The position numbers were made by a program, and so were the translations under genes. Shown here in pieces: positions 1 through 6,291 of a DNA stretch of 6,705 nt (positions are counted from its first letter, which is position 1; each line of letters starts with the position of its first letter). The notes beneath the pieces were generated by a model, which did not search any database, had not been told where the DNA came from, and saw only the letters and a program-made list of their open reading frames with translations. The stretch is from Candidatus Zipacnadia bacterium (GTDB lineage Bacteria; Armatimonadota; Zipacnadia; Zipacnadales; Zipacnadaceae), in the NCBI GenBank assembly GCA_029821215.1, contig JALGTV010000078.1, forward strand, positions 1 through 6,705. The letters are read 5' to 3'.

Positions 1-288
1 AGCAATCTGGGATATAACCTGATCCAACGAGCCGGAGACGCCGATAATCGTGCGAATGCCCATTTGCGTGAAGAGATCCTGGGCTTTGGGACCCATACCA
101 CCGGCAACAATGCAGCCAGCCCCTTCCTCTTTACAAAGTGTAGGCAGGCGGCCGGGCTCATGGCCGGGATTTTCCAGCCGGTAGGAGTTAATCACTTGTC
201 CATTTTCTACTTCCGCGACCTGATAATACTCGCACCGCCCAAAGTGGACCGCTACTTGATCCCCGTCAGCGGATATGACGAACTTCAT
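1..288 (-). CDS. Dinitrogenase iron-molybdenum cofactor domain protein (NifX/NifB-C-like), 3' end cut by window edge
   Basis: The first 96 codons of a small protein on the minus strand; the rest lies before base 1. It opens MKFVISADGDQVAVHFGRC, the N-terminal strand and HFGRC loop typical of the Nitro_FeMo-Co family (NifX, NifY, NifB C-terminus and stand-alone proteins of about 110-130 residues). A second typical stretch follows: NPGHEPGRLPTLCKEEGAGC, then a GGMG turn and a helix (KAQDLFTQMGI). Family members with known roles bind Fe-S or FeMo-cofactor clusters in the cytoplasm; stand-alone copies occur in many anaerobes without nitrogenase, and their role is mostly unknown. The ATG at 288 has a purine-rich AAAGGA about 12 bases upstream, a rather long spacing; the family start pattern (MK-hydrophobic-A/S) supports it. 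It lies about 67 bp behind padR on the same strand with no promoter I could see between, so one transcript is likely. A specific nitrogenase role is not supported. Confidence 0.85.
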   Translation of the reverse strand, partial: MKFVISADGDQVAVHFGRCEYYQVAEVENGQVINSYRLENPGHEPGRLPTLCKEEGAGCIVAGGMGPKAQDLFTQMGIRTIIGVSGSLDQVISQIA

Positions 289-384
289 AATGGGCAATTG
301 TCCTTTCTGACGTCATTGGTATGGCAACTGCAGTCGGCGTCTCTCATATACTGGCTTAATCCCCGGATAACTTATCAACCTGGT

Positions 385-741
385 TCACGAACTGTTGCAT
401 GGCCTGAGTGCGCTGGGCAATAACGTGGGTCCCAGGCGTTGCCGGCCAGAGTCAGTAAGCTGGTAGACGCGGCGGGCCGGCCCAGCACCGGTGGTATCCC
501 AGGTGGAGACGGCGCAGCCCTCTGCCTCCAGTTGACGCAGGCACCGATATACTGCCGCTGGGTCAATCTCCATTTCACTGAGGCCGAGTTGGTTGGCTGC
601 GGCGGCTAAGTCATACCCGTGAGCCGCGGCTCCGCTGGCCAGCAGGTAGAGTATAGCCGGTTCAATCATTCGTGACAACTGGCCACCGAGTGCCTGATAG
701 TATTCTCTTCGGAGACCGCCAAATCCTCTGCCGCGTCTCAT
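385..741 (-). CDS. PadR-family transcriptional regulator, probable frameshift near the 3' end
   Basis: The open frame gives 118 residues. After a basic Gly/Arg-rich leader comes the PadR winged helix: EPAILYLLASGAAAHGYDLAAA (helix 1 and the HGYDL turn), then DPAAVYRCLRQLEAEGCAVS (recognition helix, usually 'YR.L..LE..G') and the wing ending ARRVYQLTDSGRQRL. PadR proteins are dimeric cytoplasmic repressors that respond to phenolics, drugs, metals or redox signals; the ligand here cannot be read. The start ATG has AGGTGA six bases upstream. After GRQRL the open frame runs into a Pro/Ser-rich tail and stops at 385. A one-base shift at the GGG run (minus strand, 431-433) would continue as a helix containing AMQQFVNQVDKL and stop at 356, giving about 128 residues, a more normal PadR C-terminal dimerisation helix. 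Thus a real frameshift or a sequencing error is likely. It precedes the NifX-like gene and probably controls it. Confidence 0.85.
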   Translation of the reverse strand: MRRGRGFGGLRREYYQALGGQLSRMIEPAILYLLASGAAAHGYDLAAAANQLGLSEMEIDPAAVYRCLRQLEAEGCAVSTWDTTGAGPARRVYQLTDSGRQRLGPTLLPSALRPCNSS

Positions 742-752
742 GATCTTTCACC

Positions 753-773
753 TATATGTCAATTACACATATA
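753..773. promoter_or_regulatory. Probable PadR operator (inverted repeat)
   Basis: A perfect inverted repeat, TATATGT - 7 bases - ACATATA. Known PadR-family operators carry ATGT and ACAT half-sites with a similar spacing, which this matches. It touches the last base of the -10 box and covers the expected transcription start, while its other edge abuts the padR ribosome-binding site (AGGTGA, 748-753). A bound dimer would block padR transcription, so negative autoregulation is the natural reading. Whether it also affects the divergent plus-strand gene is open. Confidence 0.65.
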
Positions 774-801
774 TTATACCACAAAGTAGATAGCTTGTAA
801 A
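773..801 (-). promoter_or_regulatory. Sigma-A-type promoter of padR
   Basis: Read on the minus strand, TTTACA (796-801) is followed after exactly 17 bases by a perfect TATAAT (773-778). Both match the housekeeping sigma consensus closely. Transcription would begin around 766, inside the palindrome at 753-773, leaving a 5' leader of about 25 bases before the padR ATG. Confidence 0.8.
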
Positions 802-983
802 CCCCTGGAGCAAACTTTTTTGTCACTGATAGGGAGGAACGCGAACCGACATAATATAAAAGGCGCGGAACCATTAGTTTGCCGGGATGCGTTGGACATT
901 TATAGAGAGGTAGTCAAGCATAGCGCATGCGGCCGTACCGCCCTATCACTCTTGCTTATCAGAATAATGGAGGAATGACGTAT

Positions 984-1538
984 TTGACCAACAGTAATGA
1001 GAAGGCAACTTGGATAGCTGACATAGCGCGCCGGACAGGCCTGACCAAGGATATGGGGCCAATCGTGGTGTTCCTGGCTACCTCGCTGGCGGCAGGATTG
1101 CTAATCAATACCTTATTTCCGGTCAGGTGTCCGGCTCTATCGCCTGCGCCTTGGGGCGCGGGGACTCATCAGGCTACTTCTGACGACATCTCTGTCAGTC
1201 CAACCTGCGCCCAAGCACTGGTCAAGTACGCAGATGCTCTGCTAATTGATGTGCGGGGATCCGCACCTTATAGCGGCGGCCACGCGGCCGGGGCAATAAA
1301 TATTCCGGCGTCTCAACTGTTTGAGCAGTCCAATATTCAATACTTAACAGAAGTACAAGCAACCCGCCCCATCATCCTCTATTGTGAAGCTGACTGTACT
1401 TCCTCACACTCAATTGCCGAGAAGCTGCGCCAGCAGGGATGGGACAATGTGCTGGTCATAAGGGGCGGTATGGAGGCGTGGCAGGAGAAGGGACTGGGCA
1501 CCGAGACAGGTATAGAAAATCAGCATCGCACCAATTAG
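984..1538 (+). CDS. Membrane-anchored single-domain rhodanese-like protein
   Basis: From the TTG at 984 it encodes 184 residues. A hydrophobic segment at about 24-46 (GPIVVFLATSLAAGLLINTL) is an uncleaved N-terminal anchor, with the basic side (ARR, K) before it, so the catalytic domain should face outward. The rhodanese domain spans about 70-172: LLIDVR (the D-V-R motif), GGHAAGAINIP, and the active-site loop LYCEADCTSS with Cys134 as the expected persulfide-carrying nucleophile, plus a second Cys138 in the loop. It ends with the usual GGMEAWQEKG. Family members transfer sulfane sulfur or handle persulfides; the true substrate is unknown. Start choice: GGAGG (969-973) is 10 bases before TTG 984 but only 1 base before ATG 975; ATG 927 has no ribosome-binding site. 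It is followed after 59 bp by a MauE-like redox membrane protein, suggesting a shared operon and thiol chemistry at the membrane. Confidence 0.85.
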   Translation: MTNSNEKATWIADIARRTGLTKDMGPIVVFLATSLAAGLLINTLFPVRCPALSPAPWGAGTHQATSDDISVSPTCAQALVKYADALLIDVRGSAPYSGGHAAGAINIPASQLFEQSNIQYLTEVQATRPIILYCEADCTSSHSIAEKLRQQGWDNVLVIRGGMEAWQEKGLGTETGIENQHRTN

Positions 1539-1545
1539 CCTCATC

Positions 1546-1561
1546 GGGCCGGGGACGGCCC
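1546..1561 (+). other. Small GC-rich hairpin between the rhodanese and MauE-like genes
   Basis: GGGCCG and CGGCCC form a perfect 6-bp stem closed by GGGA, which fits a GNRA tetraloop. No T-run follows, so it is unlikely to be a Rho-independent terminator; it may only stabilise the mRNA between the two cistrons, or be chance. Confidence 0.3.
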
Positions 1562-1597
1562 TCCCACAAAGACTTATCATTCCAGCAGTGATACAGG

Positions 1598-2104
1598 ATG
1601 TCCAGAGTAATGTCAAAGTTGTCAACAATAGGGCGTCACCCAGGAGTGTTGCTGGTGTGGCGGATTGTCATTGGCCTGGTGTTTATTGCGGCCAGTATGG
1701 ATAAGATAGCCCATCCTGACCAGTTTGTTGAGGTGATAATGGGTTATAAGATTGTGCCTTGGACCACGGCGATGGTGATTGGCATTTGGCTGCCGTGGGT
1801 GGAGCTGGTAGTGGGGACGATAATACTAATAGGCATCTGGGTCCGGGCCGGGGCGTTGTTGCTCAGTGGCCTTACGGTTATTTTTATCGGGGCGCTAAGC
1901 TCGGCTCTGCTCAGAAACATTGATATCCAGTGTGGATGTTTCTCAGTCTCCGAGTTGACCCAGGCGCGGTCTGTTTCCTCGCTGTGGCAGGAGATGGTGT
2001 TGCTGCTGGGCTGTATATGGTTGTGGTGGGGCCACTGGCCGGCTGTAGCGGGTCAGCGGCAGCAAATACCTGACACCCAAGACAGCAGGACAACTGAGGT
2101 ATGA
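1598..2104 (+). CDS. MauE/DoxX-family redox-associated membrane protein
   Basis: 168 residues with four predicted membrane helices (about 17-33, 55-78, 82-104 and 131-149). Helix 1 is followed by AASMDKIAHPDQFVEVIMGYKIVP, matching the 'DK..hP..f...i..Y.i.P' signature of MauE/DoxX-type proteins. After helix 3 comes IDIQCGCFS: the CGC pair (Cys112, Cys114) is characteristic of the MauE-like branch and is a probable redox-active thiol pair. MauE itself is needed for maturation of the disulfide-rich methylamine dehydrogenase small subunit; stand-alone relatives are thought to act in disulfide or quinone redox exchange. No other mau genes are here, so methylamine metabolism is not implied. The chosen ATG has only an adjacent AGG; the in-frame ATG at 1610 has AGGA 11 bases upstream and is an equal candidate. 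Its stop is 14 bp from the convergent rpoD stop, with no obvious terminator between. Confidence 0.85.
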   Translation: MSRVMSKLSTIGRHPGVLLVWRIVIGLVFIAASMDKIAHPDQFVEVIMGYKIVPWTTAMVIGIWLPWVELVVGTIILIGIWVRAGALLLSGLTVIFIGALSSALLRNIDIQCGCFSVSELTQARSVSSLWQEMVLLLGCIWLWWGHWPAVAGQRQQIPDTQDSRTTEV

Positions 2105-2118
2105 CACTTGGAGACCAG

Positions 2119-4206
2119 TTAGGAACCCCGATAGTCACGGAGCCGTTCAATGCGGCGGGGATGTTTGAGCTTACGCAGAGCTTTGGATTCAATCTGGCGA
2201 ATACGCTCGCGGGTAACATCAAAGATATGGCCGACCTCTTCCAGAGTGCGCGGGTAGCCGTCCTCGAGACCAAAGCGGAGCTTGAGTACCTCCCGTTCGC
2301 GCTCGGTGAGAGTATTTAGTACATTGTTAAGCTGCTCACGCAGGACCACATTAGAGGCGATGTCAATAGGAGTTTCTTCTTCGTCGTCAGGGACAAAATC
2401 GCCCAGAAAGCTATCTTCCTCCTCGCCGATGGGCGACTCCAGAGACAGGGGTTCGGGAGCAATGCGCTTGACCTCCGCCACCCGCTCCAAAGGCATATCC
2501 AGCTCGGCTGCGACCTCGTTAAGAGTTGGCTCACGACCATATTGCTGGAGCAACTGGCGTGAGGTCTTCACTAACTTGTTAATAGTCTCGACCATGTGGA
2601 CCGGAATGCGAATGATACGGCCCTGATCAGCCAAAGCCCGAGATATAGCCTGACGAATCCACCAAGTGGCATAGGTACTAAACTTGTAGCCCTTGCGATA
2701 ATCAAACTTCTCCACTGCCCGCATCAACCCCACATTGCCTTCCTGGATGAGGTCCAGAAAGCTCATCGAGCGCCCCGTATACTTACGAGCGATACTGACC
2801 ACCAAGCGCAGATTAGCCTCCGCCAGAGCGGATACTGCCTCCTCATCCCTGAGCTTCATAGACGCTTGATCGATACTGCCCGCATCCAGCAGACAACTGA
2901 AATAAGCCTCAATGGGACCGCGTAGGCCAACTCCCTTGGCTTCGTCAACGGGGGTGGTGCCGGCTACACGCATCGGTGTGCGAAAGGCGGCGGTGGTAAA
3001 GTCGACACTAACCGGTTCTTGAAGAGGATAACCGGTGGCACCGACAATGCCCTCCTCGCCCGCCTGTAAGGTCAGGGTATAGGTCATCTCGGTGGTCAAT
3101 GGTTGGCGGGGATGGAAGCGGATTTGGTGCCGTTGCCCATCATAGTAAACCTGGCCCGATACTGAGTTGTTCATAGCATCCCGCAGACGCACCGTATCGG
3201 TGTTGACCGTCTGGGGCTGTATGTGGCGATCAAAGGTGATAATGATAGGCGCGGCGATGTTGACATCGGTCGCCCCGGGCAAAGGGTCTATGTCCACCAC
3301 GCGGGGAGCGGCCTTGCGAAAAGTGGTTTCAAACTCAAATTGGTAGTCGTCAGGCAAGGGCTGACCACTCTGGGCCCTGATAGCGTCCTCACCGCTAAAC
3401 ACAGTCACAGTGAACTTGTTGCGGTGATGTAAAGGCTGGCGCGGAGTGAAGACCAATCGCCAGGGATCCGGACCCACCTTAACCTTGCCCGCCACCCGCC
3501 GCCCTTTACCATCAACGACCTCAATTTTGTCGGCAGAGACTGATGACGGGTCTAAGGCATCATTGAAGTAAATAATAATGGGCGAAGCGACTTCTACCTG
3601 TTGGTCGCCATGAGCGGGGTAGGTACCAGTTACGCGTAGGGAACCCGAAGGGGCCCGGGTACAAAATGACCAGATAAAATCACGGGGCAGGGGATTACCA
3701 GTAATATCATACAAGCCGTCTTCGCCGTCGCGGATAACTACAGTGTACAGTCGGTTAGGTTCAAGGGGTTCATCAGGGATAAACCGCAGGCGGTTGCGCA
3801 CCCGGTCATAAACTACCTTCCCGTTGCCCTTTTGAATACGGCGAGCCAGTTCCACCTCTTCCTCGGCGGTCAGCAGAGAAACCTGCCCAATACGGTGCAA
3901 ATACACGCGTACGGAGTCATCTACGGGGATGTTGTCGGCCGTGTCGTTTTTCTCAGAAGCCTCGTCGTCTTTGAGCTGCTGGAGGGCCGACTTCTTGTCT
4001 TCGGCTATGCGGATACTCGCCTTCCCGAACAGACGATAGATATCCTCAATATCGGATGTGTCCAGGAACTCACAGTCGGCCAGAGCCTCCTGGATATCTT
4101 CAAAGGTCAAATACCCTTGCTGGCGGCCTTCAGCCAGCAGTTGTTGTACGGCCTCAATATCCTCCACTTCAACCTGTTCAGTCTCGTCGTGTTCGTCCTC
4201 AGCCAA
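2119..4206 (-). CDS. rpoD: Primary RNA polymerase sigma factor (RpoD/SigA) with internal Ig-like (Big_5) repeat insert
   Basis: 695 residues against a usual 360-380 for this type. Order: acidic N-terminus and region 1.1 (about 14-85), region 1.2 (about 93-127, SVRVYLHRIGQVSLLTAEEE), the insert (129-453), region 2 (455-535) with ANLRLVVSIARKY, LIQEGNVGLMRAVEKFD and the -10-recognising KFSTYATWWIRQAISRA, region 3 (538-615), and region 4 (621-690) with LTEREREVLKLRFGL and the -35-recognising helix VTRERIRQIESKALRKLKHP. All core regions are intact, so it should direct housekeeping transcription. Joining residues up to 128 with 455 onward gives an ordinary sigma factor (RIQKGN-EEAVSALAEANL). Start: TTG at 4206; AAGGGAG (4217-4223) lies 10 bases upstream inside the dnaG 3' end, and no ATG is near. 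The stop of dnaG is 6 bp away, so translation is probably coupled. The function of the insert is unknown; an assembly chimera is the main alternative. Confidence 0.96.
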   Translation of the reverse strand: MAEDEHDETEQVEVEDIEAVQQLLAEGRQQGYLTFEDIQEALADCEFLDTSDIEDIYRLFGKASIRIAEDKKSALQQLKDDEASEKNDTADNIPVDDSVRVYLHRIGQVSLLTAEEEVELARRIQKGNGKVVYDRVRNRLRFIPDEPLEPNRLYTVVIRDGEDGLYDITGNPLPRDFIWSFCTRAPSGSLRVTGTYPAHGDQQVEVASPIIIYFNDALDPSSVSADKIEVVDGKGRRVAGKVKVGPDPWRLVFTPRQPLHHRNKFTVTVFSGEDAIRAQSGQPLPDDYQFEFETTFRKAAPRVVDIDPLPGATDVNIAAPIIITFDRHIQPQTVNTDTVRLRDAMNNSVSGQVYYDGQRHQIRFHPRQPLTTEMTYTLTLQAGEEGIVGATGYPLQEPVSVDFTTAAFRTPMRVAGTTPVDEAKGVGLRGPIEAYFSCLLDAGSIDQASMKLRDEEAVSALAEANLRLVVSIARKYTGRSMSFLDLIQEGNVGLMRAVEKFDYRKGYKFSTYATWWIRQAISRALADQGRIIRIPVHMVETINKLVKTSRQLLQQYGREPTLNEVAAELDMPLERVAEVKRIAPEPLSLESPIGEEEDSFLGDFVPDDEEETPIDIASNVVLREQLNNVLNTLTEREREVLKLRFGLEDGYPRTLEEVGHIFDVTRERIRQIESKALRKLKHPRRIERLRDYRGS
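2848..3822 (-). other. In-frame insert of permuted Big_5/SbsA Ig-like repeats within rpoD
   Basis: Encodes residues 129-453 of the sigma factor. It contains the second half of one Ig-like unit (129-189), two full units (190-299 and 300-411) and the first half of a fourth (412-454). Each unit shows the Big_5 pattern: a V-x-x-x-x-P...G..V start, PI.I.F in strand B, R(L/I).F.P..PL in the middle, and a (V/D)F(T/C)T-type ending. Equivalent positions are exactly 111 residues apart: G129, G240, G351; L148, L259, L370; R191, R302, R413; D232, D343, D454. Units are diverged from one another, so this is not a fresh duplication. Big_5 domains normally occur in exported or cell-surface proteins; no signal peptide or membrane segment is present here. 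Either half at the ends could pair to complete a third fold, bringing the two insert ends together. Confidence 0.85.
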
Positions 4207-4212
4207 CTAACG

Positions 4213-6231
4213 TCAGCTCCCTTGATTATTCTCTTCCATTCCGTCTTTATCTACAGCCCGGTCTTTAGCGACGGAGCTGGGTGCCGGGCCTCCGATCGCC
4301 TCGTCATCATTTACGAAGCCAAATTGACCCTTGCCATGAAACATTTTTGCCAATCGGAGAAATTCTTGGTAGTCAGGATGGTCATGGGTTAATTCCCCAC
4401 TTTCCATCAGTTCAGCTACTCGTGTCTGCAGTTGGTCGAAATCCTGGCGGTCTGCATCAGCGATGCCGCCCGCCAACAGGTCGTCAGATCGAATCTCGTA
4501 CTCCTCCTGGAGGCCGATAGTTGAGCGGTGTTTGCGCAGCTTAGCGGCCGCCTGCTGTAATATGTCCTCATCCAAATCCGCAGGAGGTGAAGCTAATAAT
4601 AGTTCGATACCCCGTTGGCGAGTTCCTCCCTCCTCGTTAAGCTCTTCAATAATTCTACGCGGTTGGAATTGGCCCTCTGTGGAGAGTTGGTCCTGCAGTG
4701 CCTGGGCGATACACCGGTGCACAGGTGAGGTGAAGTCGTCGGGCTGGACTACCTCCAACACACGCTCAGCTTCCTGTTCTCCTTCCAGAGCGGCTGACAA
4801 CAGCTCCTTTTCCAACGTCTCCCACCAGGGGGACTCCTGCTCGGCGTAGCGGGTTACAGCTTCAGTTATGAAGCTACGATCTCGGGCTACATCCGGGGCG
4901 GGGCGTCCCCGACGGCGTGTGTGCCGAGCGCTGCGCCGCCGCAATTCCATTTGCAATGCCCGCTGCATGCTTTCCGCGCGCTGTGGACGACCTTTTGCCC
5001 ACCGGTCAGCCGCGCGGGCAACAAACTCGTCGCGGCGAGTAAGATCAGGAACCTTAAGTAATACTTCTACCGCTTCTCGCGCGGCCCGAGCCATGCCATC
5101 AGCACCCTGGTCGCGGTACTGGCGGAAAACCATCTCCAGGCGATACTGGACCAGGTTTACTGCCTGGTTGGTCAACTGGGCGAACTGCTCGGGGCCGTGC
5201 TGGCGGACATAATCATCAGGGTCTGTCCCCTCAGGCAGGATAAGTATCTTCGCCTCCAGACCGCTACGCTCAAATAAGTCAATATTGCGCAAGGCGGCCT
5301 GCATGCCGGCGGCATCGGCGTCGTAGCACAGTATTACTTGGTCTACGTAGCGCCCCAACAGGCGCAGATGATCGGCGGTCATCGCTGTGCCCAAAGTCGC
5401 TACTACATTACTAATACCCGCCTGGTGCAAAGCAATAACGTCCGTATAGCCCTCGACGACAATGGCCTGCTTCTGAGCTACCAGTTCCTGGCGAGCGACA
5501 TCCAGAGCATACAAATTTCGTCCCTTATTGAACAATACCGTGTCAGGCGAGTTAAGATACTTAGCCGACTCGTCAGGGTCCATGGCCCGGCCACCAAAGC
5601 CAATGACCGCCCCGGCCGCGTCAGTGATGGGAAAAATGACTCGGTGACGAAACACGTCGTAATGGGTGCCCTGGCGACTCACCTTGGCCAATCCCGCTGC
5701 TTGGGCAATTTCAGTATTTATTCCTTTTTTGCCCAGGAACTTGAGCAGATCATCCCATTGATTGGCAGCATAGCCCAGCCAGAATTTCTCAATAACCTCA
5801 TCAGTGAAGCCGCGCTGGTGCAGATAGTCCAGAGCCGGCTGTCCGCCGGACTGATGTAGGTTGTCGTGAAAATGGTCGGCAGCGATCTTGACTGCCCGGC
5901 GGAGTAACTTACGACGCTGAGCTTTGGCCTTATCAGCCGGCTGGGTTTGCCAGGAGAGACCCACTCGCTGGGCTAAGCGCTCACCGGCTTCGGAAAAGCT
6001 TATGCCCTCTATTTTCATTAAGAACGAAAATATGTCGCCACCAGCACCACAGCCAAAACAGTGCCAGAAACCATTAGCCGGGTCCACAAAAAACGAGGGA
6101 GTTTTTTCCTGATGAAAAGGACAGCGAGCCTTATACCGGCGGCCTGCCCGCTGCAGGGGAACGTACTGCGATATTACCTCAACTATATCAACCCGCCGCT
6201 TGATCTCTTCCTTGATATCCTCGTCAGCCAT
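4213..6231 (-). CDS. dnaG: DNA primase DnaG
   Basis: 672 residues. Synthesises RNA primers for lagging-strand and initiation at the replication fork, with DnaB helicase as partner. N-terminal CHC2-type zinc domain with Cys37, His40, Cys58 and Cys61 (RCPFHQEKTPSF, CFGCGAGGD). The catalytic core carries FRHRVIFPITDAAGAVIGFGGR (193-215) and the TOPRIM motifs VVEGYTD (Glu260, Asp264), LCYDADAAG (Asp304, Asp306) and GTDPDDY (335-341), all acidic metal ligands present. A basic linker (about 430-450, RRRSARHTRRRGR) leads to a C-terminal helical region (about 455-630) in the position of the helicase-binding domain, then an acidic tail. This is somewhat longer than the roughly 600 residues usual for the family. 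The ATG at 6231 has a weak AAAGAG site just upstream; the conserved DIKEEIKRRVDIVEVISQYV start fits it. First gene of the dnaG-rpoD pair, driven by the promoter at 6264-6291. Confidence 0.98.
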   Translation of the reverse strand: MADEDIKEEIKRRVDIVEVISQYVPLQRAGRRYKARCPFHQEKTPSFFVDPANGFWHCFGCGAGGDIFSFLMKIEGISFSEAGERLAQRVGLSWQTQPADKAKAQRRKLLRRAVKIAADHFHDNLHQSGGQPALDYLHQRGFTDEVIEKFWLGYAANQWDDLLKFLGKKGINTEIAQAAGLAKVSRQGTHYDVFRHRVIFPITDAAGAVIGFGGRAMDPDESAKYLNSPDTVLFNKGRNLYALDVARQELVAQKQAIVVEGYTDVIALHQAGISNVVATLGTAMTADHLRLLGRYVDQVILCYDADAAGMQAALRNIDLFERSGLEAKILILPEGTDPDDYVRQHGPEQFAQLTNQAVNLVQYRLEMVFRQYRDQGADGMARAAREAVEVLLKVPDLTRRDEFVARAADRWAKGRPQRAESMQRALQMELRRRSARHTRRRGRPAPDVARDRSFITEAVTRYAEQESPWWETLEKELLSAALEGEQEAERVLEVVQPDDFTSPVHRCIAQALQDQLSTEGQFQPRRIIEELNEEGGTRQRGIELLLASPPADLDEDILQQAAAKLRKHRSTIGLQEEYEIRSDDLLAGGIADADRQDFDQLQTRVAELMESGELTHDHPDYQEFLRLAKMFHGKGQFGFVNDDEAIGGPAPSSVAKDRAVDKDGMEENNQGS
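4217..4223 (-). promoter_or_regulatory. Ribosome-binding site of rpoD within the dnaG 3' end
   Basis: AAGGGAG on the minus strand overlaps the last codons of dnaG (stop at 4213-4215) and sits 10 bases before the rpoD TTG. It decides the start of rpoD, as no other start codon near the conserved N-terminus has a comparable site, and it ties rpoD translation to ribosomes finishing dnaG. Confidence 0.65.
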
Positions 6232-6263
6232 GCTTGCTCTTTGTTGCGTGGTAAGTTTGACGA

Positions 6264-6291
6264 ATTATAACAATAGAAAGTTCACCGCCAA
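6264..6291 (-). promoter_or_regulatory. Promoter of the dnaG-rpoD operon
   Basis: On the minus strand TTGGCG (6286-6291), 16 bases, then a perfect TATAAT (6264-6269). The transcription start would lie near 6257, giving a short leader of about 25 bases before the dnaG ATG. Because RpoD itself should read this promoter, the operon may be self-sustaining. Confidence 0.65.

Larger units (their letters stand above)
742..983. other. Divergent intergenic region between padR and the rhodanese gene
   Basis: About 240 bp. The left part holds the padR promoter and operator. For the plus-strand gene the best promoter candidate is TTGCCG (879-884), 16 bases, TATAGA (901-906), four of six matches in each box, which is weak. 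A strong GGAGG at 969-973 is the rhodanese ribosome-binding site. One frame (790-978, plus) is open and ends in an ATGA overlap with a possible rhodanese start at 975, but it has no convincing start or recognisable protein family. Confidence 0.5.

Noticed and set aside
308..315. TGACGTCA palindrome between padR and the NifX-like gene
   Set aside because: Only 8 bp, no -35/-10 pair beside it; likely chance.
64..423. 119-residue plus-strand frame over the NifX-like and padR ends
   Set aside because: Lies antisense to two recognisable genes and has no family resemblance or ribosome-binding site.
2848..3822. Recent tandem duplication or transposon insertion in rpoD
   Set aside because: Units are strongly diverged in sequence, and no terminal inverted repeats or target-site duplication were seen at the junctions.
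2119..4206. Idea that the rpoD insert is an intein or other self-splicing element
   Set aside because: No intein start Cys/Ser, no C-terminal HN motif, no homing endonuclease motif; the repeats are clearly Ig-like beta-sandwich units.
5338..5859. 173-residue plus-strand frame opposite dnaG
   Set aside because: Shadow of the conserved TOPRIM and core region of primase; no independent signals.
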